Shown: positions 1 through 7,746 of the stretch, piece after piece
Position numbering within the stretch: position 1 is the stretch's first letter
How the letters are laid out: every line of letters begins with the position of its first letter
Source: Candidatus Anaeroferrophillacea bacterium
GTDB taxonomy: Bacteria > Desulfobacterota > Anaeroferrophillalia > Anaeroferrophillales > Anaeroferrophillaceae
Reading direction: 5' to 3'
DNA: 47,726 bases
Assembly: GCA_016933675.1 (NCBI GenBank)
Contig: JAFGAM010000014.1
Location: 1 to 47,726 of the forward strand
Notes under the pieces: generated by a model
Told to the model about the DNA's origin: nothing
The model's input: only the letters and a program-made list of their open reading frames with translations
Database searches by the model: none
Position numbers and translations under genes: made by a program

Positions 1-141
1 GCCGTGGGCACGCGGGCCCGGAGCCGTTGCTTCAAGCTCCGGCGAAAATCAGCGTCGTCCTGAACGGCAATCATCCTTGATGACGGCGGGCCGCACCGTG
101 CCGAACGTAACCGCTCGGAGCCGCGGGCGGGCGGTGCCCGG

Positions 142-405
142 TCAGGCCCGCACGCGGTCGATGAAGACGAAACGGCGCTCACTGAAGGTGTGCTGAACGA
201 TGACGCCGGCAGCGAGGCCGGCGGGGATAGCGGGGTTGACCCATTCCCGCAGCAGCACGGCAAGCAGGACCAGGACCACCCCGTAAAGGCTGTGATGCAG
301 GTGGTAGCCGCGAATCACCACCATCATGCCGCGGGTGAGGCGCTCGTAGAGCCGGGTGACAAGAACCCCGGCGAGAAACCAGCACATGAAGGTCATTGTT
401 GACAT
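142..405 (-). CDS. Small hydrophobic membrane protein, function unknown
   Basis: An 87-residue product with two or three likely membrane segments (about residues 4-17, 40-53 and 57-72) and a basic stretch between the first two. A histidine cluster, GYHLHHSLYG (about residues 33-42), sits at the start of the second hydrophobic segment, and another His follows in IVQHTF. Paired histidines at a helix boundary are seen in several small membrane protein families, but I cannot name this one. No good ribosome binding site precedes the ATG, and a second ATG lies three codons in. The sense is opposite to the lipoprotein genes downstream and there is no operon partner in the window. The amphipathic and hydrophobic composition favours a real gene over the antisense ORF. 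Confidence 0.5.
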   Translation of the reverse strand: MSTMTFMCWFLAGVLVTRLYERLTRGMMVVIRGYHLHHSLYGVVLVLLAVLLREWVNPAIPAGLAAGVIVQHTFSERRFVFIDRVRA

Positions 406-620
406 GATGATTCAGCCGGCGGCGGAAAGCGGGCGGGGCGGAATTACCCCGAACGTGTCATGCGGCACCGTACCCGATGCCCCCTCCCCTGTCAACGGTC
501 AATGGTCCGGCCGGTGATTATCCGGCCGCCGCGACGCCCCGCGCTATCCCGCCGCGACCGGCGGCCGACCGGCCCCGGCCGGCGGAACCCACGGCCACGG
601 CCCGGGGGGCATCCGGCCGA

Positions 621-1646
621 TCAGCCGTGATGCAACACCGCGAAGGCATCCACCTCATCCAGATAGTGCCGGCGCTCTGCCGGGGAGAGGAATGCGGCAA
701 CGAAGGAATTACGGGCCAGGGTGACGATATCGCCGCGGCCCAGGCCCAGCGCCTCCGCGGCGGCCAGGTAGTTCCCGTTCACATAACCGCCGAAATAGGC
801 CGGGTCGTCCGAATTCACCGTCACCCTGAGGCCGCGGTCGAGCATCCGCTTCAGCGGGTGCTCTCGCATTGAGGCAAAGACGCGCAGCCGGACGTTGGAC
901 AGCGGACAGACAGTGAGCGGGATATCGCGCCGGACCAGCTCCGCCACCAGCTCATCGTCCTCGAGACAGCGTACGCCGTGATCGATACGGCGGACATGGA
1001 GACTGTCCAGGGCCTGCCGGATATAGTCCGCATGCCCCTCTTCGCCGGCGTGGGCGACGGTCAGAAAACCCGCCCGGTGCGCCCGGTCGTAAAGTTCGGC
1101 GAACTTCGCCGGCGGGTTGCCAAGTTCGGCGGAATCGAGACCGATACCGGCGATGACATCACGGTAGTCAAGGGCCTGCTCCATGGTCTCCAGACCATTG
1201 TGAAGGCTGAGATCCCGGAGGATGCACATGATCAGGCGGGTCGAGATGCCCAGCCGCCGTTCGCCGTCGCTCAGGGCGGCGGTGATGCCGCGAATGATGG
1301 TGTCGAAGGTTATGCCCCGTGCGGTATGGGTCTGGGGATCGAAAAAAATCTCCGCATGGCGAACGTTCTGGGAGGCGGCCTTTTCCAGGTAGGCTGCGGT
1401 GAGATCGTAAAAATCCTGTTCCCGCCGCAGCACGGACGTGGCCCGGTAGTAGATATCAAGAAAGGATTGCAGGTTGTCGAAGGCGTAGGCTTTGCGGGCG
1501 GCGGCCGCATCGGGATAGGGCAACGGCACGTCGTTGCGGCGGCCGATATCGATCATCATCTCCGGTTCGAGGGTACCCTCGATATGGAGGTGCAGTTCGG
1601 CCTTGGGAAGACCGCGGACAAATGCTTCCATGACCTCTTTTTCCAT
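621..1646 (-). CDS. Adenine deaminase (adenosine deaminase superfamily)
   Basis: A 341-residue TIM-barrel purine deaminase that hydrolyses adenine (possibly adenosine) to hypoxanthine (inosine) and ammonia in the cytoplasm. Visible zinc and catalytic motifs are ELHLHIEGT near the N-terminus, VAHAGEE, RIDHGVR, VCPLSN and NSDDPAYFGGYV near the C-terminus. The PAYFGGYVNGNY form of the last motif is, from family knowledge, typical of the adenine-specific branch (fungal Aah1 and Pseudomonas-type enzymes), so adenine deaminase is preferred over adenosine deaminase. The start is set at the ATG preceded by GGAGG with about 9 nt spacing; the longer in-frame extension lacks a ribosome binding site. An NCS2 purine permease lies 1.8 kb away on the other strand, which fits purine salvage. 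Confidence 0.85.
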   Translation of the reverse strand: MEKEVMEAFVRGLPKAELHLHIEGTLEPEMMIDIGRRNDVPLPYPDAAAARKAYAFDNLQSFLDIYYRATSVLRREQDFYDLTAAYLEKAASQNVRHAEIFFDPQTHTARGITFDTIIRGITAALSDGERRLGISTRLIMCILRDLSLHNGLETMEQALDYRDVIAGIGLDSAELGNPPAKFAELYDRAHRAGFLTVAHAGEEGHADYIRQALDSLHVRRIDHGVRCLEDDELVAELVRRDIPLTVCPLSNVRLRVFASMREHPLKRMLDRGLRVTVNSDDPAYFGGYVNGNYLAAAEALGLGRGDIVTLARNSFVAAFLSPAERRHYLDEVDAFAVLHHG

Positions 1647-2104
1647 CTCCGTTCGTCCTCCATATCCGCTTACGGAAATCAGCCACCGGCAACAAACCAC
1701 CGCTTACCCGGGAATACCCGGCCCGCCCTTGCCCGACCGTCCGGCTTTTTCATACCCACCATCGGCCGATTGCCGGATACTCTTGACGACTTCATGACAA
1801 CACCGTCTTCCCTGCGGCGCCGCGACTCGAGTCACGCGACCTGCTTCCATGGACGCCCCGTTTTGCAACCCTTTGCCCACCGCGACTCCGGAACCGTTAC
1901 GGTGCCGCCCTCCCATTGCGGCATTTTGCGGCCGTGGTACAGGTTCCATGACTCCTGAAACCTGCATATCGTGACGCACGTATCATTGACTTTTTCCGCT
2001 CCACCTGATAGCAGGTTTCAGGTTGAGCGAAAGGGAAGGAGCGGTTGCGGCCGGGCTCCTCGCCGGAGCTATCTCGCCCATCATCGAACCAGGGAGGGTT
2101 CACC
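1647..2104. other. 458-bp divergent intergenic region
   Basis: No convincing gene is seen between the leftward adenine deaminase and the rightward FlgO-like lipoprotein. The region holds a perfect 12-bp inverted repeat (listed separately). A TTGACT at 1986-1991 and a TGATAG at 2006-2011 are only 14 nt apart, too close for a normal sigma70 promoter, so no promoter is called. Confidence 0.5.
1954..2022. repeat. Perfect 12-bp inverted repeat upstream of the FlgO-like genes
   Basis: CCTGAAACCTGC at 1954-1965 is repeated in inverted orientation as GCAGGTTTCAGG at 2011-2022, separated by 45 nt. The loop is too long for a simple terminator and there is no T-tract. It could form a long-range hairpin in the leader of the downstream lipoprotein mRNA or mark the ends of a small degenerate element. 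Confidence 0.6.
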
Positions 2105-2710
2105 GTGAAACGTCAGCAATTCCTCGCCCCCGTCATATCTTGTACCCTCGTCCTGCTCCTGCTCGCCGGCTGCACCTGCCGTCCCGGCACCCGCCCGCGC
2201 CAGACAGCCTCGATGAAGGAACTCAACTGCGCCATCAAACTACTGGTCAAGGATGTCGAACGCCACTTCCTTGACCGGGATATGTTCAAAACATGCGAGT
2301 CGAAAGAAAACCACCGCTTTCTCTACGCCTCCTTCATGGATGAGGAGGATTACCACCGGACGACGCCTTTCGGCCGCCTGCTGGCGGACGCCATGGCAAC
2401 CGAGCTACAACAGAAAGGGTTCCAGATCGTCGAGGCGCGCCTCGCCCGAGCGGTGCATGTGGATCCCCAGTACGGCGTTGTCGCCCTGTCCCAGGACCTG
2501 GATAAACTCATGGACCTCCACGAAGCGAGTTTCGTGATTACCGGGGTCTATACCCGGACATCCACCGGGGTATACATTTCCGCCAAGGTCATCGGCCGCA
2601 CCTCCCAGGTGGTCTACGGTTCGGCCAAACACTGGATACCCCGCAACATCCTGGTCAATTCACTTCTGGACTATCACCAGCCCACCGTCCGCGTCGAACG
2701 GCTCCACTGA
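2105..2710 (+). CDS. FlgO-like outer-membrane lipoprotein
   Basis: A 201-residue protein with a lipoprotein signal: basic MKRQ start, hydrophobic core, then LLAGC with the lipidated Cys at residue 23. The mature part resembles the FlgO domain (known from a Vibrio flagella-associated outer-membrane lipoprotein): an N-terminal helix with LADAMATELQQKGFQIVEAR, then VVALSQDLDKL, then the strand pattern VITGVYTRTSTGVYISAKVI. The start is the GTG preceded by AGGGAGG; upstream in-frame codons would bury the signal peptide. It is followed 63 bp later by a second gene of the same family, suggesting one transcript. No flagellar gene is present in the window, so a flagellar role is not supported by context. 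The GTG start and long leader are mildly unusual. Confidence 0.75.
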   Translation: MKRQQFLAPVISCTLVLLLLAGCTCRPGTRPRQTASMKELNCAIKLLVKDVERHFLDRDMFKTCESKENHRFLYASFMDEEDYHRTTPFGRLLADAMATELQQKGFQIVEARLARAVHVDPQYGVVALSQDLDKLMDLHEASFVITGVYTRTSTGVYISAKVIGRTSQVVYGSAKHWIPRNILVNSLLDYHQPTVRVERLH

Positions 2711-2773
2711 TCCGGACCCGGGCGGCCGACGGAAAGGGATGGTAACGGTTCCAGCACACCGGGGGATGAAGGC

Positions 2774-3361
2774 ATGATAACAGTGCCATGGATACGGGTA
2801 CGACTGCTGTTGATGCTGCTGCCGGCGCTGGCCGCCGCCTTGACCGCCTGCAGCCGCCATGACGATCCCCTGCGTAACGACTACATCTACGAACGCACCT
2901 ACAAGACCGGGATCATTGCCGAGCGTCTCGCCGCCCCGCTGGTACCGCCGCAATGGTCAACCGATACGGTGATCGTCGTCACCAGCTTCGTCACCCTGGA
3001 CGACCTGCGGCACACCAGTCGCTTCGGCCTGGTGATGGGCGAGCAGCTCCTCAGCCGGCTCGCGGCCATGGGCTTTCGGGTGCGTGAGGTGCGGATGCAG
3101 GACATTTTCTACCAGGAGCCGAACGGCGAGTTCGTCCTCTCCCGCGACTTCGCCCGCGTCGCCCACGAGCTGGATGCCGACCTGGCGCTGGTGGGCACCT
3201 ACATGGAAACCGCGAACCACGTCATCGTCACTGCCCGGCTGGTGAACTTCCATGACAACGAGGTGGTCAGCTCGACCGATTGCCAGCTGCCCAAAACCGA
3301 AGATGTCATCAGTCTGCTGCATCATACCGCACCCGCAGCGGACAGCGGTTCCCGACGCTGA
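2774..3361 (+). CDS. Second FlgO-like lipoprotein
   Basis: A 195-residue lipoprotein paralogous in layout to its upstream neighbour. The signal region ends in ALTAC with the Cys at residue 26. The body shows the same order of elements: FGLVMGEQLLSRLAAMGFRV, then EFVLSRDFARVAHELDADLAL, then VGTYMETANHVIVTARLVNF. The LSRD followed by a GTY strand is characteristic of FlgO-domain proteins as I remember the family. GGGGGA lies 8 nt before the ATG. It ends 74 bp before the purine permease start. Likely anchored in the outer membrane facing the periplasm. Function is unknown beyond domain membership. Confidence 0.75.
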   Translation: MITVPWIRVRLLLMLLPALAAALTACSRHDDPLRNDYIYERTYKTGIIAERLAAPLVPPQWSTDTVIVVTSFVTLDDLRHTSRFGLVMGEQLLSRLAAMGFRVREVRMQDIFYQEPNGEFVLSRDFARVAHELDADLALVGTYMETANHVIVTARLVNFHDNEVVSSTDCQLPKTEDVISLLHHTAPAADSGSRR

Positions 3362-3435
3362 CCGGCAGTCGGGCGGCGACCCCGACAGGGATTGAGCAAC
3401 ACCCACCTCGCGCACCGAAAGCAGAGATATTCCCC

Positions 3436-4752
3436 ATGATCCCCCGGCTCGAACGCTATTTCCGGCTCGCGGCTCACGGCACCACCGTCCGCCGCGAGAT
3501 CCTCGCCGGTCTGACGACCTTCGTCACCGTCGCCTACATCATCGTCGTCAATCCGGCGATTCTCGAGGCCGCCGGCATTCCCAAAGGACCGTCGATGGTG
3601 GCCACCATCCTCAGCGCCGCTTTCGGCACCCTGCTGATGGGGCTGTACGCCCGGCGCCCCTTCGTCATCGCCCCCTACATGGGGGAAAATGCCTTCATTG
3701 CCTTCACCGTCGTCAAGGTGCTGGGACACTCATGGCAGACAGCCATCGGCGCCGTCTGCATCGGTGGCATACTCTTCACCCTGCTGACCCTGACCGGCAT
3801 CAGGAGCTGGTTCGTCCAGGCCATTCCCCGGTCGCTGAAATACGCCTTTGCCGCCGGCATCGGTCTCTTTCTCTCTCTCATCGGTCTGGTCAGCATCGGC
3901 CTGGTCACCACCGGGGTACCCGGGGCACCGCTGCGGGCAACCGGTTTCACCGAGCCCGCGGTGCTGCTGGCCATCGCCGGCATCCTCCTCATCGCCGTGC
4001 TGCTGGCCCACCGGGTGCCCGGAGGCCTGCTCATCGGCATCGTGGTCATCACTATCGCCGGTTACGCCGGCGGGATCTCGCCGGTACCCGAGAGCTTCTT
4101 CGGCCCGCCGCCGTCACTGGCCCCGATTTTTCTTAAACTGGACATCCTCGGCGCCCTGCAGTGGGGCTTCTTTTCCGTCATTCTGACCGTATTTATCATG
4201 GATTTCGTCGACACCATGGGTTCCCTCATCGGCCTTGCCGCCCACGCCGACCTGCTGGATGCGGACGGCAACCTGCCGGAGGTGGAGAAACCGATGCTCG
4301 CCGACGCCCTGGCCACGGTCGTCGGCGCCCTGCTGGGGACATCCACCACCGGCACCTACATCGAATCGGCGGCGGGCATCGAGGCCGGCGGCCGCTCGGG
4401 ACTCACCGCGGTGGTCGCCGGCCTGCTCTTTCTCGCCTCCCTGTGGCTGGCCCCCTTCCTCACCTCCATCCCCGCCTATGCTTACGGCCCGGTGCTGGTG
4501 ATCGTCGGCGGCATGATGCTCGCCGCACTTAAGGAAATCGACTTCCAGGATCCGACGGAATGGATCCCGGCCTTCGCCACCATCGCCCTGATGTGCTTCA
4601 CCTACAACCTCGGCATCGGCCTCACCGCCGGCTTCGTCACCTACCCGGTAATCAAACTGGCCGCCGGCCGCCGGAAGGATATCCACCCGGGGATGTGGGG
4701 ACTGTTCGTCCTTTCGCTCCTGTTTTACGTCTTTTTTCCCGGTCACGGATGA
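3436..4752 (+). CDS. NCS2-family purine (adenine/guanine/hypoxanthine) permease
   Basis: A 438-residue inner-membrane transporter with about 12-14 membrane segments. It carries hallmarks of the AdeP/AdeQ/PbuG branch of the nucleobase-cation symporter 2 family: REILAGLTTFVTVAYIIVVNP at the N-terminus, PYMGENAFIAFTVV in the early half, a FIMDFVDTMGSLIGLA motif around residue 255, and GTSTTGTYIESAAGIEAGG just after it. These segments contain the substrate-binding acidic residues in related proteins. It probably imports adenine or another purine with protons. The start is the ATG at 3436, matching normal family length; the longer upstream extension overlaps the lipoprotein gene and is not hydrophobic. 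The nearby adenine deaminase supports a salvage role, although it is on the other strand. Confidence 0.88.
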   Translation: MIPRLERYFRLAAHGTTVRREILAGLTTFVTVAYIIVVNPAILEAAGIPKGPSMVATILSAAFGTLLMGLYARRPFVIAPYMGENAFIAFTVVKVLGHSWQTAIGAVCIGGILFTLLTLTGIRSWFVQAIPRSLKYAFAAGIGLFLSLIGLVSIGLVTTGVPGAPLRATGFTEPAVLLAIAGILLIAVLLAHRVPGGLLIGIVVITIAGYAGGISPVPESFFGPPPSLAPIFLKLDILGALQWGFFSVILTVFIMDFVDTMGSLIGLAAHADLLDADGNLPEVEKPMLADALATVVGALLGTSTTGTYIESAAGIEAGGRSGLTAVVAGLLFLASLWLAPFLTSIPAYAYGPVLVIVGGMMLAALKEIDFQDPTEWIPAFATIALMCFTYNLGIGLTAGFVTYPVIKLAAGRRKDIHPGMWGLFVLSLLFYVFFPGHG

Positions 4753-4794
4753 CTTCCTGGCCGCGTTTCCATTTCGTTATCGAGATTGGCCGAG

Positions 4795-5541
4795 ATGACC
4801 ACGGAATCCCTTTCCGCCGCACCTCCCCCGGCGGCTCTCCCCTGGCCGCCGCTGGTCCGCGGCACCCTCGTCCGGCGCTACAAGCGCTTCCTCGCCGACG
4901 TCATGCTCGACGACGGTCGCGATGTCACGGCCCACTGCCCCAACTCCGGCAGCATGCACACCTGCGCCACGCCGGGGCGGCCGGTGTGGCTGTCGGCCAC
5001 ACCGACGCACTCTCGCCGGCGGCTCGCCTGGACCTGGGAGATCATCGACATGCCATCCTCCCCGGTAGGGGTCAACACCCAGGTACCCAACCGATTGGTC
5101 CACCGGGCGGTGGAATGCAAAGCGATCCCGGCATTGGCAGGCTACGAGACCTGCCGCCGTGAGGTGCCCTACGGCACCCGCTCGCGGATCGATCTTCTGC
5201 TCACGGGGCACCGCGCACAACCGCCGAGTTACGTGGAAGTAAAAAACTGTACGCTGGTGGAGAATGACGGGATCGCCCGTTTCCCGGACGCGGTCACGAG
5301 CCGGGGACGGAAACACCTGGAGGAGCTGGCGGCGCAGGTAGCGGCGGGGAACCGCGGGGTAATGCTGTTTCTGATCCAACGGATGGACGCCCGCGGCTTC
5401 CGGCCGGCAGACGATATCGACCCGGACTACGGCGAAACCCTGCGGCGGGTGTACAATCTCGGGGTAGAGCTGCTGGCCTTTGACGTCACCATCACCAGGC
5501 AGGCCATCAGCCTGCGACGGGAAGTACCGATTCACCTCTAA
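4795..5541 (+). CDS. sfsA: SfsA, sugar fermentation stimulation protein homolog
   Basis: A 248-residue protein of the SfsA family. Clear landmarks are an OB-like N-terminal part with GTLVRRYKRFLADVMLDDG, the family motif AHCPNSGSM near residue 45, then the nuclease-like core with SRIDLLL and YVEVKNCTLVE, and GRKHLEELAAQV. The E-x-K arrangement in the core resembles PD-(D/E)XK nucleases. Family members have been linked to maltose gene regulation and DNA binding in E. coli, but the biochemical role remains unclear. An ATG start at 4795 is preferred to a TTG three codons upstream; neither has a strong ribosome binding site. It follows the permease by 42 bp and may be co-transcribed with it. It is convergent with the glycosyltransferase gene. 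Confidence 0.9.
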   Translation: MTTESLSAAPPPAALPWPPLVRGTLVRRYKRFLADVMLDDGRDVTAHCPNSGSMHTCATPGRPVWLSATPTHSRRRLAWTWEIIDMPSSPVGVNTQVPNRLVHRAVECKAIPALAGYETCRREVPYGTRSRIDLLLTGHRAQPPSYVEVKNCTLVENDGIARFPDAVTSRGRKHLEELAAQVAAGNRGVMLFLIQRMDARGFRPADDIDPDYGETLRRVYNLGVELLAFDVTITRQAISLRREVPIHL

Positions 5542-5576
5542 CCGTTACATGCAAACTATCGGTTTTTACTGCCGTT

Positions 5577-6437
5577 TCAGCAGACGATTCCGGAATCAAG
5601 AGCCGCCATCCCCCCTCGACGTTCCACCTCCCGCGCCAGATCCGCGGCCTCCGCGGTGCGGCCGCGCTTCCGGCAACCGGCGGCATAGACCTGAACCTTG
5701 CGCCGCAGTTCGGCCATGGTCAGCTCGCATTGGCGATCGTCCAGGATATTACTGTCCAGCAATTTCAGCAGCGCCGCGATGCGGTAGCGGTCCAGCGCCG
5801 GGATCCGCCGCGACAGCTGGTCCGCATGACCGCCGTATTTCACCACCAGGGGTTCGGGATCGAGGTGTACGGGGAAGCGGGCGGCAACGCGCAGCCAGAG
5901 GTCGTAGTCCTCGCAGGCGGGCAGCCGCTCGTCGAACCAGCCGACGGCGGTGAACAGGCGGCGACGCAGCATCACCGCCGAGGGGCTGATGATGCACCGG
6001 GGCAGGCAGTGGGCGAAGATGTCGCCCTGACGCTTACGGTGGCGGCGGCGGGGATTTACTCGGACACCGTCACGGATCCAGATCTCTTCGGTCTGGGTGA
6101 TGAGGGTTTCAGGGTGCCGGACAAAAACCTCAACCTGGCGTGACAGTTTCTCCGGCCGCCAGCAGTCGTCGGAATCCAGCAGCGCCACCAGCTCGCCGCG
6201 GCCGTGACGAATGCCCCAGTTGCGCGCCGCGCTGACGCCGCGGTTCACCGGCGAACGCAGACAGCGGACCATTGGCGATTGCAGCGCCTCCAGCCGGGCT
6301 GCCGTGTCATCGGTGGAACCGTCGTCGACGACGATGATCTCCATGCGCCGCCAGGTCTGGTCCAGCACCGATTCCACCGCCCGGCACACCGGTTCGGCAC
6401 GGTTGTGGGTCGGGATCACCACCGTGACCAGCGGCAT
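5577..6437 (-). CDS. Family 2 glycosyltransferase (GT-A fold)
   Basis: A 286-residue cytoplasmic or membrane-peripheral glycosyltransferase. The N-terminal 120 residues show the GT2 signature: VTVVIPTHNRAE, then VDDGSTDDT, then GVSAARNWGIRHGRGELVALLDSDDCW, with the metal-binding D-x-D-like LDSDD. EDYDLWLRVA further on supplies the ED acceptor-site motif. No membrane helix is visible. The start is the ATG preceded by AAGGGA. It lies downstream of the gmhA-hldE unit on the same strand, separated by 328 bp, so a role in LPS core or O-antigen sugar addition is plausible but not shown. The C-terminal 70 residues are helical and basic. The donor sugar cannot be told. Confidence 0.85.
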   Translation of the reverse strand: MPLVTVVIPTHNRAEPVCRAVESVLDQTWRRMEIIVVDDGSTDDTAARLEALQSPMVRCLRSPVNRGVSAARNWGIRHGRGELVALLDSDDCWRPEKLSRQVEVFVRHPETLITQTEEIWIRDGVRVNPRRRHRKRQGDIFAHCLPRCIISPSAVMLRRRLFTAVGWFDERLPACEDYDLWLRVAARFPVHLDPEPLVVKYGGHADQLSRRIPALDRYRIAALLKLLDSNILDDRQCELTMAELRRKVQVYAAGCRKRGRTAEAADLAREVERRGGMAALDSGIVC

Positions 6438-6765
6438 CGGTTTCCCTTGCCGCGGTTTGTGCCGGATTCGTACCATCACCACTTTTTTCGGCCGGCAGCC
6501 GCCGGTGTTCAGAAAGCATCGTGCCGCCACGGCTTTACCACCCCGGAACCCGTACCATGCCGCCGCCGGCCGTGGGGGATAAAACTCGACAGGAAGTGCA
6601 TCATGTCATTTCCGGCCGCGGCAAATCTGCGGCTATACCGCACGAGCAGGCAGACAACGAAGAAATTGGAACGATTGAGAAACCGTCATGACTGCCCCGA
6701 CCTCGGCCCCCGGTGCAAGGCGCTCGGGACAGCCACCGACTGGACGGGGGAAAGGGCGGCAACCA
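6438..6765. other. 328-bp intergenic stretch, no gene seen
   Basis: Lies between the 3' end of the gene overlapping hldE and the glycosyltransferase start, both on the minus strand. No convincing ORF, terminator or strong promoter was found. Possible -10-like TATAGC on the minus strand near 6630 lacks a good -35 partner. Confidence 0.4.
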
Positions 6766-7746
6766 TCAGTCGACGGGGGGCCCCGCCACCGCCCGAAGAC
6801 CGTCGAGCACCGCATGGGCCAGCAGCGGCAGCATGATCTCGTGGTGGCCGGTGATGGCGTAGCCGGCACCCTGACCGTCGAGGGTCGGACGGCGGACGAC
6901 GTTCTCCCGCGGCCGGTAGTGCTGCACCATGTCGAAGTTCGCGGTCGTGATGCCGCTGACATCGTGACCGAGGTTACGGACCACGGACAGTGCCTTCAAG
7001 AAGACCTCCGGCAGCAGCACCGCGGAACCGACGTTAATCCAGACACCATCCCTCAGGTCGGCGACCACCGACGTCAGGAGGCGGAAATCAAGCATGGAGA
7101 GTTCGCCGATAACGGCGCCGTCGGCCTCCGGATGCTGATGGATGATGTCGGTACCAACGGCCACATGAACCGTTGCCGGGATCCCTTGCACGGCGCACAG
7201 CGCCAACAGGCTATGGTCGCGGTACGGGTGGTGGTCACGGATCATGGCATTGCCGATGGCGCGGCCGTAGCCGACCCCCTCCTCCCGCCCCCGCGCCAGG
7301 GCGGCGTTCATCCCCCGGCCGGTCTCGACGGCGAAGCCGAACTCACCGCCGTGGAGTACCGCGCCGACGTCCTCCGAGGTGGCGCCGACGAGGGAAACCT
7401 CCCAGTCATGGATGGCAACGGCACCGTTCATCGCCACCGCAGTGACCACCTCCGCCGCGATGAGGCTTTTGAGCACCGGTTGCAGGCCGCACTTGATGAC
7501 GTGCCCCCCCAGGGCCAGCACCACCGGCCGGCCACCCTGGCGGGCGGCAACGATGGCGGCCACCAGCGCCCGCAGGTCGCGGGCGGCGAGGACGTCCGGC
7601 AGGCCGGCAAGGAACTCGGCGAAACCGGCCCCGGCCCGCGGCGTCGCAGCGAAGTGTTCGACAATATTGACCTTGCTCGGCCGGGCGGCGATGGGATAGG
7701 TGCGCACACCGCTGAAATCGCAGGGCTCGTAGTGTTTTTTCGTCAC
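6766..7746 (-). CDS. Conserved protein of uncertain function, deoxyhypusine synthase-like
   Basis: A 326-residue soluble protein. Its layout recalls the Rossmann-like deoxyhypusine synthase superfamily: VVLALGGHVIKCGL, VAMNGAVAIHDWEVSLVGAT with an IHD-x-E motif, FGFAVETG, VHVAVGTDIIHQHP, a GVWINVGSAVLLPEVFLKAL segment and ITTANFDM. The catalytic lysine region of true deoxyhypusine synthases is not recognisable, and bacteria generally lack eIF5A, so that reaction is unlikely. The start ATG overlaps the hldE stop by 4 nt (ATGA), implying translational coupling and the same transcript as gmhA-hldE. A role in heptose or LPS metabolism is an inference from this coupling only. The family link is from memory and needs a profile search. 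A run of seven G occurs in its coding strand near 7504-7510. Confidence 0.7.
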   Translation of the reverse strand: MTKKHYEPCDFSGVRTYPIAARPSKVNIVEHFAATPRAGAGFAEFLAGLPDVLAARDLRALVAAIVAARQGGRPVVLALGGHVIKCGLQPVLKSLIAAEVVTAVAMNGAVAIHDWEVSLVGATSEDVGAVLHGGEFGFAVETGRGMNAALARGREEGVGYGRAIGNAMIRDHHPYRDHSLLALCAVQGIPATVHVAVGTDIIHQHPEADGAVIGELSMLDFRLLTSVVADLRDGVWINVGSAVLLPEVFLKALSVVRNLGHDVSGITTANFDMVQHYRPRENVVRRPTLDGQGAGYAITGHHEIMLPLLAHAVLDGLRAVAGPPVD

